From JAICXG01 sp036494545 (GTDB taxonomy: Bacteria; Verrucomicrobiota; Verrucomicrobiia; Chthoniobacterales; UBA10450), in NCBI GenBank assembly GCA_036494545.1, contig DASXOB010000016.1:248001-312000 (forward strand): 64,000 nucleotides of DNA. The letters are read 5' to 3'. The position numbers and the translations under genes are program-made. Position 1 is the stretch's first letter, and each line of letters starts with the position of its first letter. Under the pieces are notes generated by a model. The model was not told the origin of the DNA. It ran no database searches and worked only from the letters and a program-made list of their open reading frames with translations. Shown piece by piece: positions 17,254 through 26,107 of the stretch.

Positions 17254-19290
17254 TTATTGCCTAACGAGTTTTTTGAACCTGGGATCGCCTCGCAGTGGAT
17301 CCCATTCCCAACGATTTTTGAGATCGTTAGGCGTAATGCTGTAGCAGGCGCTATCGATTGTTCCGGGCGTTTTCAGCAGTCGATCGAGCAGAGGAATTGC
17401 CTGATCGTTTTCCCCCACCCGCGCGTAGATGAGCGCGAGCTGACAAAGCACGATCGCGCCATCGACCGCGTCCTTCTCGATCGGCTTTAGCTCGGCCGCA
17501 CGCCGGCCCTCGGCGATTGCTTCTTCCCTTCGCCCCAGGAATGCGTTGACCAGACCAAGATTGGCGTGGGCTTCGGCGCTGGAGGGCGATTCCTGGGCGG
17601 CGGCGGCAAAATCGCTGCGCGCCTTTTCGAGAAGCGGCCTGGCCCTCGCCAGGTCACCGCGCGCCAGCGGGATACAACCTGCCAGAAAAGCGCGCGGCGT
17701 CGCACCGCCATTGAGATAGTCTATCGTTAGGCGAGGCGAATTTTTCAAGGCTTCTTCGGCCGCCGCAAAATCGCGCGCGATCATGGCGGCGTCCCAGCGC
17801 GCAGCGGTCACGACTCCATCTGGATCATTCTCTACCGGGACATCGGCGAGGATGCGACGGAGGCGTTGCGTACTTCCGCCGATAAAAAAGTCGAGATAAC
17901 CGATCTGGATTTTTGCGATGAGCGAATCCGGCGCGATCTCCTGCCAGCGGTCCGCCGCCTTCGATGCTTGCTTCCACTCTCGCAAGGCGGAGTAGGTATA
18001 GACGAGATTGCGAGCGACGTTCGGATTGCGCGGGTCGAGCTTCGCAGCCCGCTCGTATTCTGCGATCGCGTCGCGGAATTGTCCCTGACGTCGTTTCAGT
18101 GCGGCGATGAGAGCAACCACATCGCTGTCGTTAGGCAACAGTTGCGTGGCGGTCGCAAATTCCGCGAGAGCGGCGTCGTAATTTTGATCCATCCAGTAAA
18201 GGCAGAGTCCAAGCGCGACGTGTCCCTCAGCCAGATTCGGATCGAGTCGCAAAGCCGCTGCCGCTTCGGCCCGCGCCTTTGATGCCCAACTATCGAGCGG
18301 CTCGTGGAAATGAAAAATAGCTGCGCATGTGGTGGCGAGATGAGCGTGCGCGAGAGCAAACGATAAATCGAGCGTAATCGCCCGACCGTAAAGCTCGACT
18401 GCTTCTTTGTAATCCTGCAGAAGCGTGTCGGGTTTGTGCTCGAGTCCGAAAGCGCGCAGATAAAGCGCATAGGCGTCCGCATTATTCGTCGGCTTTTGCG
18501 TGACACGCGTCCTCTCCTCGGGCGAAAGCGTGGCGTGCAAGGTATTCGCGATTTCCGTGGCCAGTTCGCCTTGCAACCCGAGTGAATCCTCGAGTTTGCG
18601 ATCGTAGTGTTCAGCCCAGACTTGCCGATCCTCACGCGCATCAATCAACTGCACGTTCACCACGAAATGATTGCGCTCGCCGCGCACACTACCTTCGAGC
18701 AAATAGGCTACACCGAGTGCGCCTCCGATTTCTCGTGTGTCACGTTGCGCGGTTGCCTGGTACAAATTGACGGAATTTCGGCTGATGACTTTCAACTCAC
18801 CGATGCGAGCGAGACTCGTTAGGATATCGTCCTGAATTCCCTCGGCAAAGAAGGCGTTTTGTTTGTCAGAGCTGAGATTGGCGAAGGGCAGAACGGCGAT
18901 GCTCTTTTCGGGTATCGCCTCCGGGCGCTGTCGTTTTTCGGGAGAAAAACGGAGATAAAGCAAGACTGCGATGGTGATCGCCAGGATGCCGACCACGCCG
19001 GTGTAAACCTGATGAACTACCGGCCAGCCGCCAGTTTTCCCGGTCGGCATCTCGTCCGTCTTAACCAGTCCTTCTGGTGTGAGCTCAAAAGCCCAGGCCA
19101 GTGCGACCGCAATTGGAAAACCTGCGACAAGCAGGATGATGATCAGCCTAACGAGCCAGCTCGGCACGGCGAAAAAGGGAGAGACCTGAGTCGTGACCTG
19201 GATGATGAGCCAGCTCGTCATCGTATAGACGACCGCGGCGCGATAAACGTGACGTCGCTTTAGCTCCGCGAAGAATCCCCGCGCCTTCAT
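17254..19290 (-). CDS. TolB/FlgO-like domain and TPR membrane protein
   Basis: 678 residues. The first 60 residues include two hydrophobic helices (VVYTMTSWLIIQVTTQV; RLIIILLVAGFPIAVALAWA) and a third lies around 95-115. Then IAVLPFANLSSDKQNAFFAE with GIQDDILTSLARI forms the TolB-N/FlgO-like domain often found in proteins annotated as adenylate-cyclase-like TPR proteins. From about residue 270 to 640 there are TPR units such as GLVNAFLGRREEAIAEGRRA. No cyclase domain or DNA-binding domain is present. It is probably a membrane-bound adaptor; the partner is unknown. Confidence 0.85.
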   Translation of the reverse strand: MKARGFFAELKRRHVYRAAVVYTMTSWLIIQVTTQVSPFFAVPSWLVRLIIILLVAGFPIAVALAWAFELTPEGLVKTDEMPTGKTGGWPVVHQVYTGVVGILAITIAVLLYLRFSPEKRQRPEAIPEKSIAVLPFANLSSDKQNAFFAEGIQDDILTSLARIGELKVISRNSVNLYQATAQRDTREIGGALGVAYLLEGSVRGERNHFVVNVQLIDAREDRQVWAEHYDRKLEDSLGLQGELATEIANTLHATLSPEERTRVTQKPTNNADAYALYLRAFGLEHKPDTLLQDYKEAVELYGRAITLDLSFALAHAHLATTCAAIFHFHEPLDSWASKARAEAAAALRLDPNLAEGHVALGLCLYWMDQNYDAALAEFATATQLLPNDSDVVALIAALKRRQGQFRDAIAEYERAAKLDPRNPNVARNLVYTYSALREWKQASKAADRWQEIAPDSLIAKIQIGYLDFFIGGSTQRLRRILADVPVENDPDGVVTAARWDAAMIARDFAAAEEALKNSPRLTIDYLNGGATPRAFLAGCIPLARGDLARARPLLEKARSDFAAAAQESPSSAEAHANLGLVNAFLGRREEAIAEGRRAAELKPIEKDAVDGAIVLCQLALIYARVGENDQAIPLLDRLLKTPGTIDSACYSITPNDLKNRWEWDPLRGDPRFKKLVRQ

Positions 19291-19341
19291 GGCGAACTAC
19301 CTGGAACGGATTTCAGCGCGCTTGCGATCAAAACTGGTTTG

Positions 19342-19866
19342 TTAAAGCGCGCGGCGTACTGCGCGTCGCACGGTTTCAGTAATCCAGCCGTAAACCAGGT
19401 GCGAGGCGAGTGCGTAAAGATGAATCGTTAGGGGAATTTCCCTGGCCGGCTTGGAAAGACCGGCGGCCGGCACTGCAACCTCATCCGCCAGCAACCAAAC
19501 GCCCGTCCCAAACACGACACCGTCGCCTAACGTTACCATCGGCGCCATTTCTGCCAGAACGCCGTAGGCGGCTGCGGAGGTCGCGCCCATCCCGTAATGC
19601 ACGGCCTCGCCGGCAATCGGCTTGTATTCCGAGGGTATTTTGTGGCCGCTCACTTTCTCGGTGATCAAATTGGCCGCTTTCACCGTTGCCGGATCAGGCT
19701 TGCGACCACCGTGCTTTTTTTCCGAAGAACGCATCGCTGCCGCGGCCGCACTCCAGGCGGCCTGAAATTGCTCCATCAAGAACGAGGCGAGCAAACCACC
19801 GGCCACACCGGCCAGCAGCCCTTTCATGAGGTCGATTTCACCATAATCGGTATTGTCGTATTTCAT
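19342..19866 (-). CDS. DUF1440-like inner-membrane protein
   Basis: 174 residues from the ATG at 19866 (the frame runs further up but without a good start). LMKGLLAGVAGGLLASFLME is a first membrane helix, followed by a soluble loop, then hydrophobic stretches AVHYGMGATSAAAYGVLAEM and VVFGTGVWLLADEVAVP. Layout and the closing LYALASHLVYGWITETVRR resemble the YagU/DUF1440 family. Function unknown, with acid resistance suggested for E. coli YagU. Confidence 0.7.
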   Translation of the reverse strand: MKYDNTDYGEIDLMKGLLAGVAGGLLASFLMEQFQAAWSAAAAAMRSSEKKHGGRKPDPATVKAANLITEKVSGHKIPSEYKPIAGEAVHYGMGATSAAAYGVLAEMAPMVTLGDGVVFGTGVWLLADEVAVPAAGLSKPAREIPLTIHLYALASHLVYGWITETVRRAVRRAL

Positions 19867-19922
19867 CGTCGTTAGTCTCGCTTCTTCGCCTTTCGCTGCA
19901 ATCAAATCGACGGCGGGAGAAA

Positions 19923-20438
19923 TTACGCCTCGGTGGCTGGGCTCGCGAGCATGAGCTGCAAGTAATGCACATTGAAGCGGCGTCCGAATTTCAACCCTAC
20001 TTCACGCAGGCAACCCGCTTCGACAAAGCCTAACGATTTCAAGAGCGCCACGCTTCCAATCGATTCCTCGCACGAGACCGCGAGGATAGTGTGGTAGCCT
20101 AACGAGCAGGCGAGTACGATCAGCTCCTGCGCGATCATCCGACCGTATCCGTGGCGATGACAATCGTGCCGGACATAAAGCGACAGCTCGATTGTCTCGC
20201 GATAGGCACAGCGTGAGCGAAATGAGGAAAGCGCGCCCCAGCCGACAATCTCGCCCGCGGCCTCGAGCACGATCATCGGCTGTTCGTTAGGCCGGGTTCG
20301 GAGCTCCTCGGCACGTTCCTCCGTCGTTTCGTCATAGATCTGGAAGGTCGCCGCCGAGGTGCGGACGTAATGGTTGTAGATAACGTTAATTGCTGCCGCG
20401 TCGGCGGCAGTCGCGAGGCGGATGAGCGGCGCGCTCAT
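19923..20438 (-). CDS. GNAT N-acetyltransferase, phosphinothricin-acetyltransferase-like
   Basis: 171 residues with the whole GNAT fold. The N-terminus IRLATAADAAAINVIYNHYV and TAATFQ-like segment are typical of the Pat/YncA subfamily, and the acetyl-CoA loop is RHDCHRHGYGRMIAQEL, in place of the usual R-G-x-G-x-G. It would acetylate a small amine or amino acid analogue. It overlaps the end of nagA by four bases (ATGA), so it is co-translated with it. Confidence 0.88.
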   Translation of the reverse strand: MSAPLIRLATAADAAAINVIYNHYVRTSAATFQIYDETTEERAEELRTRPNEQPMIVLEAAGEIVGWGALSSFRSRCAYRETIELSLYVRHDCHRHGYGRMIAQELIVLACSLGYHTILAVSCEESIGSVALLKSLGFVEAGCLREVGLKFGRRFNVHYLQLMLASPATEA

Positions 20439-21613
20439 TTGTCAAGGTTTCGCCGATGTTCGGACCAGGTGCCATGGCAGAAGCTGCGCGCCACCTGCAA
20501 AGCCGGCGTTAAGACCACGAGGTCGGCGTCCTTTCCAATCTCAAGGACACCTTTATCTCTCCAGTCCATCGCCCGGGCCGGCGTTTCCGTAGCCATGCGC
20601 ACGGCTTCGTGCAGCGGGATGCCAACTGTCTTCACCATTTGCCTAACGAGGTCGATCATGCGGACCGCGCTCCCGGCGAGAGCGGAACCATCCGCCATCC
20701 AGCACGCGCCATCGCGCACGACACATTGCGCCCCCCCAAGTGAGAAGCGTCTGTCGTTAGGCAGGCCCGCTCCCGCGGTCGCGTCGGTTACGAGGCAAAT
20801 TCCTTTTGGGCCCTTCGCCTGGTAAAGCATGCGCATGAGTGTCGTGCCGACGTGGTGGCCATCGGCGATCAGTTCACAAAAAATTTTCGGCTCGCTCAAA
20901 GCGAACTCAAGCAGACCAGCTACGCGCTCGCCGCCGCGCCGGCGCAGAGATGACATGCAGTTGAAAGTATGAGTGACCTGACACATCCCGCGCTCGAACG
21001 CTGCTCTCGCCTCTTCTTCCCAGGCATTGCTATGCCCGCCGCTGGCCTGGATTCCATTTTTCGTTAGGCACTCAACCAAATCCGTCGCGCCTGCCACTTC
21101 AGGGGCCAAAGTCATGCGCCGAATGGCTGTCCGGTACTCGAGCAACCGCCTAACGAGTTTGGGCTCCGGCTCGACGATGAACTCCGCCCGCTGCGCGCCG
21201 CATTTCTGCACCGAAATGAACGGCCCTTCGATGTGCGCTCCGCGCAACTGCGGAAAGTATGCTCGCGCCGCCTCGATTTGCCTGACGACCTCCACGATTT
21301 GTCTGATGGGAGCGGTGGCGGTGGTGAGAAGAAGCGAGGTCGTACCGCCGCCGACGTGATAATCGATTACGGTGCGAAACGCTTCCTCCGTTGCCTCCAT
21401 CGTGTCGCGCCCCATCGCGCCGTGGACATGCAGGTCGATGAAGCCAGGCGCGAGATAGTTTCCGCCCAGGTCGACCACTTCCTCGCCAGGCGCACGAATT
21501 TCACGGGCAATTTCTGCGATCTTGCCCTTGGCGACGCGAAGTAAAAATCCCTCCTCAATCCGGTCAGGGAAAATCAGGCGGCCATTGGTGCAGATCATTG
21601 CCGGGAGGATCAT
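20435..21613 (-). CDS. nagA: N-acetylglucosamine-6-phosphate deacetylase
   Basis: A 392-residue amidohydrolase that deacetylates GlcNAc-6-phosphate in amino-sugar or cell-wall recycling. Visible motifs are FIDLHVHGAMGRDTM (metal HxH region), AHIEGPFIS, GGHSNAWEEE, VTHTFNCMSS, ELIADGHHVG and LVTDATAGAG, all in the expected order. The usual companion nagB is not in this window. It is divergent from the flavoprotein at 21651 with only 37 bases between the two starts, so promoters must overlap. Confidence 0.93.
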   Translation of the reverse strand: MILPAMICTNGRLIFPDRIEEGFLLRVAKGKIAEIAREIRAPGEEVVDLGGNYLAPGFIDLHVHGAMGRDTMEATEEAFRTVIDYHVGGGTTSLLLTTATAPIRQIVEVVRQIEAARAYFPQLRGAHIEGPFISVQKCGAQRAEFIVEPEPKLVRRLLEYRTAIRRMTLAPEVAGATDLVECLTKNGIQASGGHSNAWEEEARAAFERGMCQVTHTFNCMSSLRRRGGERVAGLLEFALSEPKIFCELIADGHHVGTTLMRMLYQAKGPKGICLVTDATAGAGLPNDRRFSLGGAQCVVRDGACWMADGSALAGSAVRMIDLVRQMVKTVGIPLHEAVRMATETPARAMDWRDKGVLEIGKDADLVVLTPALQVARSFCHGTWSEHRRNLDK

Positions 21614-21650
21614 TGCGTTTACAGAGGCAGCAGTCCATCATCCTCATGCC

Positions 21651-23192
21651 ATGAAGCCCGAGTTCGATGTCGCGATTCTCGGTGGCGCATTCTCCGGTGC
21701 TGCGACGGCTCTTCTGATCAAACGTCACCGGCCCGAGGCGCGCATTTTGATCGTGGAGAAGGCCACGGAATTTGATCGCAAAGTAGGCGAATCGACCACG
21801 GAGGTAAGTAGTTGTTTTCTCACCAGGGTGCTCGGCCTAACGAATTACCTTGGCCACGAACAGCTCGTGAAACAGGGGCTGCGCTTATGGTTCGCCCACA
21901 GTCCTGAACAATCGTTCGACGACTGCGTCGAAATCGGCGCCCGTTATCAGGCGCGGCTGCCTACTTTCCAAGTCGATCGCGCGAAACTCGACGCTCATCT
22001 GATCGAGCTTGCACGGCAGGCCGGTTGCGAAATCTGGCGACCGGCCAGGGTCACACGGTGTGACTTGAATGGCGCGAAGGGTCAGTTGTTAGGCGTAAAC
22101 GTGGACGGCGCTGAGCGCGACGTGGATTCGCGCTGGGTGATCGATGCCACCGGACGCGCCTCGTTTCTCTCCCGCAAATTGGGTTATTTTCGGCAGAATT
22201 CTGCACATCCGATTAACGCCGTCTGGGCGCGTTTCAGCGGGGTGAAGGATTGGGACAGCTACGAGTGGCGGGAACGATTTCCTGGTTATGCCGCTGCCGC
22301 CCGCACCGGCCGGAGCTGGGCGACGAACCATCTCATGGGTCAGGGTTGGTGGTGTTGGATCATTCCGCTCAAGGGCGGCGATTACAGTGCGGGACTGGTT
22401 TACGACAGCCGTCTCTTCGCTTTGCCTGAAGGCGCGAATTTAGGCGAGCGCCTCCTGCAACACATCCTCGCGCATCCGGTCGGGCGAGAAATTTTTCGCG
22501 AAGCGCAAATTGTTCCTCACGACACGCGGGCTTATTCCGATTTGCCTTACTTCAGCACACAAGTTTGCGGCGATGGCTGGGCGATCGTCGGCGATGCCGC
22601 CAGCTTCCTCGATCCGCTTTACAGTCCGGGACTCGACCTTTGCGCCTACACCACTTCGGTGGTGAGCGATTTTGTGGCGCGTTCGTTAGACGGAGAGGAT
22701 GTCACCGCGCGTCTGCGCTATTACAACGAGCAATTTCCCGTTAGTTATCGCTATTGGTTCGAGACTCTTTACAAGGACAAATATTTCTATCTCGGGGAAG
22801 CCGATCTCATGTCGGCCGCACTTCTTCTCGATGTTGGGACTTACTTTCTCGGACTCGTTAGGCCGGCTTACGCGAATCCCGAAGAGGCTTTTCTGCAACT
22901 TCCGTTCGAAGGCCTCCAGGGCCGAATCTTTGGCGGAATGATGAAGTTCTACAATCGCCGTCTTGGCGCGCTGGCGCGTAACCGCATCGCGCATGGCGTC
23001 ACCGGCCGACACAACGCCGGCTGGCGCGAGCTCTATGACGGTTTTGTACCGGACGTGCGCCTGCAAAAGCTGCTGCGCAAAGGGCTTTTCCGATGGTGGA
23101 AGGCGGAGCTGCTCAATTTGCGTTTTTATTTCACGGGGCAAAAAGAGGCTGCCGCCACGCCTGCTCATCGGACGGCCGAGGCCCAAGGATAA
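21651..23192 (+). CDS. FAD-dependent halogenase-like oxidoreductase A
   Basis: 513 residues from the ATG at 21651. The Rossmann FAD motif is DVAILGGAFSGAATALLIKR. VGESTTEVSS and, in the middle, GWWCWIIPL (a WxWxIP match) place it with flavin-dependent tryptophan-halogenase-like proteins; GDAASFLDPLYSPG is the second FAD motif. WxWxIP is associated with halogenases, but many family members in polyene or lipid loci are not proven halogenases. Substrate is probably carrier- or membrane-bound. It heads the plus-strand run of the lipid locus and is 54 bases upstream of the LpxL-like gene. Confidence 0.85.
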   Translation: MKPEFDVAILGGAFSGAATALLIKRHRPEARILIVEKATEFDRKVGESTTEVSSCFLTRVLGLTNYLGHEQLVKQGLRLWFAHSPEQSFDDCVEIGARYQARLPTFQVDRAKLDAHLIELARQAGCEIWRPARVTRCDLNGAKGQLLGVNVDGAERDVDSRWVIDATGRASFLSRKLGYFRQNSAHPINAVWARFSGVKDWDSYEWRERFPGYAAAARTGRSWATNHLMGQGWWCWIIPLKGGDYSAGLVYDSRLFALPEGANLGERLLQHILAHPVGREIFREAQIVPHDTRAYSDLPYFSTQVCGDGWAIVGDAASFLDPLYSPGLDLCAYTTSVVSDFVARSLDGEDVTARLRYYNEQFPVSYRYWFETLYKDKYFYLGEADLMSAALLLDVGTYFLGLVRPAYANPEEAFLQLPFEGLQGRIFGGMMKFYNRRLGALARNRIAHGVTGRHNAGWRELYDGFVPDVRLQKLLRKGLFRWWKAELLNLRFYFTGQKEAAATPAHRTAEAQG

Positions 23193-23202
23193 CGCAGGCT
23201 TG

Positions 23203-23230
23203 CAGCTTGCATGGAGCCGGACGCAAGCTG
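23203..23230. other. Stem-loop between flavoprotein A and acyltransferase genes
   Basis: CAGCTTGC (23203-23210) and GCAAGCTG (23223-23230) form a perfect 8-base inverted repeat around a 12-base loop. No T-tract follows, so it may be a processing or weak termination site within the gene run. Confidence 0.4.
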
Positions 23231-23246
23231 AAAGCTCGCGCATTCT

Positions 23247-24152
23247 ATGGCCGATACTCGCAGCTGGTTTCGTCGCTTCGCCGTTCGCGGCGTCCTCTGG
23301 CGGCACTATCTGGATTTCGGCGTAACGAACGTCCCGTTCTACCTCATCCCAATAACAATCCTTTTCTGGACGATCTTCTTTTTCTTTTTCGCCGTCCCCG
23401 CGCGACGCGCTGTCCTCTCTAATCTCCGCGTCATCCGCCGACGTTCTTTTCCCCTGACAAATTACGCGCGCGCCTTTCTCACCTTTTACAACTTTGCCTG
23501 GACCATTTCCGACGCGGCCGACTTCAAGCTCAATCGCAACGAATTCGCTTATTCGATCGAGGGCGCGGAATTTCTCGATTGCCTCGCGGCCGCGGAGGGC
23601 GCAGTCCTCCTCACCGCGCATATGGGCAATTACGATCTCGGCGCGGCAATCTTCGCGCACCGTTTTCTACGGGAAATTCGCATGGTGCGCGCCCCCGAGA
23701 CAGACAAACGGACCGCACAACATCTCGACGCTTCACTCGAGCGCGCGGGTGGCGGGGCGGTTCGAGTCGCTTACAACACCGCCGGGATGCAGCTGCCATT
23801 TGAGTTGCTCAACGCGTTGCGCGACGGCCAGATCGTCTCGATTCAGGGCGATCGCGTGGCCGGGGACGTCGCCTATCGTGAAACCCGGCTTTTTGATCGG
23901 GTCGTTAGGCTGCCGGAAGGTCCGTTCATGCTCGCGTTTGTCGCGCAGGTGCCGATCTTTCCCGTCTTTGTCGTCCGCACGGGTTATCATCATTACAAGA
24001 TCATCGCCTGCCCACCGATTGAGTGCCGGCGCAGCGAGGAACCCCGGGATGTCAGCGTCGATCGGGCCATGAACGCCTGGTGTCGAACCTTGGAAAAGGT
24101 GCTTGTGCTTCGCTGGTCGCAATGGTTTTCCTTCGTCCCGATTTTCCCGTGA
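23247..24152 (+). CDS. LpxL/HtrB-like lipid acyltransferase
   Basis: 301 residues. An N-terminal membrane segment (FYLIPITILFWTIFFFFFAV) is followed by the acyltransferase motif TAHMGNYDLGAA, where H-x4-D is catalytic, and VSIQGDRVAGD, which replaces the FPEGT-like phosphate-binding block. PEGPFMLAFVAQVPIFPVFV is also typical of lipid A late acyltransferases and of the related predicted acyltransferases in aryl-polyene loci. It would transfer an acyl chain to a membrane acceptor on the cytosolic side. It overlaps the next gene by four bases (GTGA). Confidence 0.85.
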   Translation: MADTRSWFRRFAVRGVLWRHYLDFGVTNVPFYLIPITILFWTIFFFFFAVPARRAVLSNLRVIRRRSFPLTNYARAFLTFYNFAWTISDAADFKLNRNEFAYSIEGAEFLDCLAAAEGAVLLTAHMGNYDLGAAIFAHRFLREIRMVRAPETDKRTAQHLDASLERAGGGAVRVAYNTAGMQLPFELLNALRDGQIVSIQGDRVAGDVAYRETRLFDRVVRLPEGPFMLAFVAQVPIFPVFVVRTGYHHYKIIACPPIECRRSEEPRDVSVDRAMNAWCRTLEKVLVLRWSQWFSFVPIFP

Positions 24153-24634
24153 GCAGCGCGGATCAATTGGAATTGGGCTACGGTTTTGCTTTGCCGCGCA
24201 TGCTGGCACGATTGGCGGGCAAACGCGTGCGCCAGGCGCAATTCAGCGCGCTGGAAGCTTATGCGGTTTGCCTGCTCATCTTCGCGACGCATTACATTTT
24301 TCTCACGCGACTGCTGATCATTCCGCTTGTCAGGCCAGGCTGGTCGCTGGTTCTGGGTCTATCGCTGCTGCCGATCGCGACCTGGGTCTACCTTCTTCTT
24401 CTCTATTATGCGATTTCGCTCGTTCTCCGGATTTTTCGCAAGTTTGGGCTTTTCGTCTCTTTGCCTAACAATCATTTTCAGAGCGTCATCATCACCGCAC
24501 TCACCACCCTCGTTGCGCTTCTTTTCCTGGGGGCGGATGCATTCTGGCTGAAATCGCTCGGCGGGTTTTGGCTGGGACTTGTTCTCCTTAACCTGCTGGC
24601 AATCGCTGCCGAAAAGCTGGCCCATGCGAATTAG
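24149..24634 (+). CDS. Small polytopic membrane protein
   Basis: 161 residues starting at GTG 24149, which overlaps the TGA of the acyltransferase. There are about four membrane helices: AYAVCLLIFATHYIFL, WSLVLGLSLLPIATWVYLLL, SVIITALTTLVALLFLG and FWLGLVLLNLLAIAA. No motif identifies it. Its position between an LpxL-like enzyme and a NodB-like deacetylase suggests a helper of lipid modification. The following gene starts inside its last codons. Confidence 0.7.
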   Translation: MSSADQLELGYGFALPRMLARLAGKRVRQAQFSALEAYAVCLLIFATHYIFLTRLLIIPLVRPGWSLVLGLSLLPIATWVYLLLLYYAISLVLRIFRKFGLFVSLPNNHFQSVIITALTTLVALLFLGADAFWLKSLGGFWLGLVLLNLLAIAAEKLAHAN

Positions 24635-25397
24635 AATTACGCGTCGATGGATTCTCGGTTTTGCGATTGGGGCTGTTCTCTTCTTTCTCGCGATGGTGGC
24701 GTCTCATCCGCTACTCGCCCTCACAGTTCTTTTCACTTCTCACATGCTGATGCTCTGGCCGACCCTGGTGGCAAATTCGCCCTGGTGGGGACCGGTCGTG
24801 ATTGGTTTCATGCCTAACGAAAAGGAAATTTGGCTGACGATCGATGATGGGCCGCAGGCGCGTGATACGCCGGCCCTGCTCGATTTGCTGGATGAACATC
24901 AAGCGCAGGCGACCTTTTTCGTGAAGGGTAAACGCGCCGAACAGTATCCAGATTTGATTCACGAGATCGTTAGGCGAGGACACAGTATCGGGAACCACAC
25001 TTATAATCATCCAAGCGGATCATTCTGGGCTTTGCCGAAAAACCGGCTCCGTGTGGAAATCGACGACTGTAGCAATAAACTGAAGAGCATCACCGGCACG
25101 ACGCCCGAGTTTTTTCGCGCAGTAGCCGGGATGAAAAATTTTTTCGTCCACCCGCTCCTCGCCAGACGTGGGCTACGGTTGGTTGGCTGGAGCGCGCGCG
25201 GCTTTGACACCACCTCGCGCGATATCGATCGCGTGCTCGATCGAATTTTTCGCCGGCTCCGTCCGGGCGGCATTGTCCTCCTGCATGAAGACACGCCGAT
25301 CGCACGCGACTGTCTTCGGCGTTTTCTCGGACGCGCGAAGACTGAAGGCTACCGCTGCGTCATTCCGCGGACCGAACGCCTCGTTGCTCAAGGCTAA
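24624..25397 (+). CDS. Membrane-anchored NodB-like polysaccharide deacetylase
   Basis: 257 residues; ATG 24624 overlaps the preceding gene by 11 bases. After two hydrophobic N-terminal stretches, the NodB domain begins with LTIDDGPQARDTPALLDLLD (the TFDDGP motif 1) and has GHSIGNHTYNHPSG as motif 2 with the metal HxxxH. Motif 3 is degenerate (FFRAVAGMKN, lacking the RxPxG proline), and IVLLHED is motif 5. It would remove acetyl or acyl groups from an amide-linked sugar or lipid head group. GCCTAACGA occurs in frame at 24812 as Pro-Asn-Glu. Confidence 0.88.
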   Translation: MRIRITRRWILGFAIGAVLFFLAMVASHPLLALTVLFTSHMLMLWPTLVANSPWWGPVVIGFMPNEKEIWLTIDDGPQARDTPALLDLLDEHQAQATFFVKGKRAEQYPDLIHEIVRRGHSIGNHTYNHPSGSFWALPKNRLRVEIDDCSNKLKSITGTTPEFFRAVAGMKNFFVHPLLARRGLRLVGWSARGFDTTSRDIDRVLDRIFRRLRPGGIVLLHEDTPIARDCLRRFLGRAKTEGYRCVIPRTERLVAQG

Positions 25398-25435
25398 TTG
25401 ATTGCGTCGATCGAAGGCTACTGCTAGATCGCACT

Positions 25436-26107
25436 GTGCGGCGGGGAACGGGATTTTTTTTGTTCGTTATGCTGGCGGTTGCCTCGGCGAAGGCCGAGCA
25501 GCCTAACGAAAAAAAACTGATCCAAATCTGGCTGGAACGGCAGCACGACATCAAGTCGCTCAGCGCGGACTTCGTCCAAACGCGTTCGCTTCGTTCCCTG
25601 CAAAGCCCAATCAGGAACAAGGGCCACCTGTGGCTGGTGAAACCCGATCTCTTTCGCTGGCAACTCGGGGATCCGCCCAAGACCGTTGTTGTGCGCCACG
25701 GCCGCAACGTTGATCTGATTTCGCCGTTCAAACGGCAGATGCGTCCGCTCGATCCGCAGGAAGCGCAAAGGCAGCTTGGGATGCAGGGAGCAGCCATGAT
25801 GGACACGCCCGTGGCGAAAAACTATGCCGATTTCATAAGCCGTTTCGATGTCCTCAGCGTGCAATCGTCCGACGATCGCTGCGAAATTTCGATTCTCCCC
25901 AGGCAGGATGACGCGCGAAAATTTCTGGAAGGCATCAGCCTCACTTTCAAGGTCTCGGATGGTCATCTGCTTGCCTTCGGGATGCGACTGCGAAGTGGTG
26001 CGGCGATTGAAAACGAATTTACACAGGTCGAGATCAACCAATCGATCCCGCGTTCCGTTTTCGAGTTTCCGGTCAGCGGGTATGAGGTCCTGAATGCGAA
26101 AAATTAG
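25436..26107 (+). CDS. LolA-like periplasmic lipid/lipoprotein carrier
   Basis: 223 residues from the GTG at 25436, with a signal peptide (GFFLFVMLAVASAKA). SLSADFVQTRSLRSLQSPIR followed by GHLWLVKPDLFRWQLG is the classic LolA/LolB-fold opening. Located next to an MMPL exporter rather than lolCDE, it most likely hands a lipid product, not lipoproteins, across the periplasm, as proposed for aryl-polyene loci. It overlaps the MMPL gene by 14 bases. Confidence 0.85.
   Translation: MRRGTGFFLFVMLAVASAKAEQPNEKKLIQIWLERQHDIKSLSADFVQTRSLRSLQSPIRNKGHLWLVKPDLFRWQLGDPPKTVVVRHGRNVDLISPFKRQMRPLDPQEAQRQLGMQGAAMMDTPVAKNYADFISRFDVLSVQSSDDRCEISILPRQDDARKFLEGISLTFKVSDGHLLAFGMRLRSGAAIENEFTQVEINQSIPRSVFEFPVSGYEVLNAKN

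Noticed and set aside
17259..17332. Inverted pair of motif copies as a transcription terminator
   Set aside because: The two copies are 56 bases apart and lie inside the coding end of the minus-strand TPR gene, so it is unlikely to be a terminator of the DUS-pair type.
22686..23660. A 324-residue minus-strand frame
   Set aside because: It overlaps flavoprotein A and the LpxL-like gene, both with family motifs; its translation shows no family-like features.
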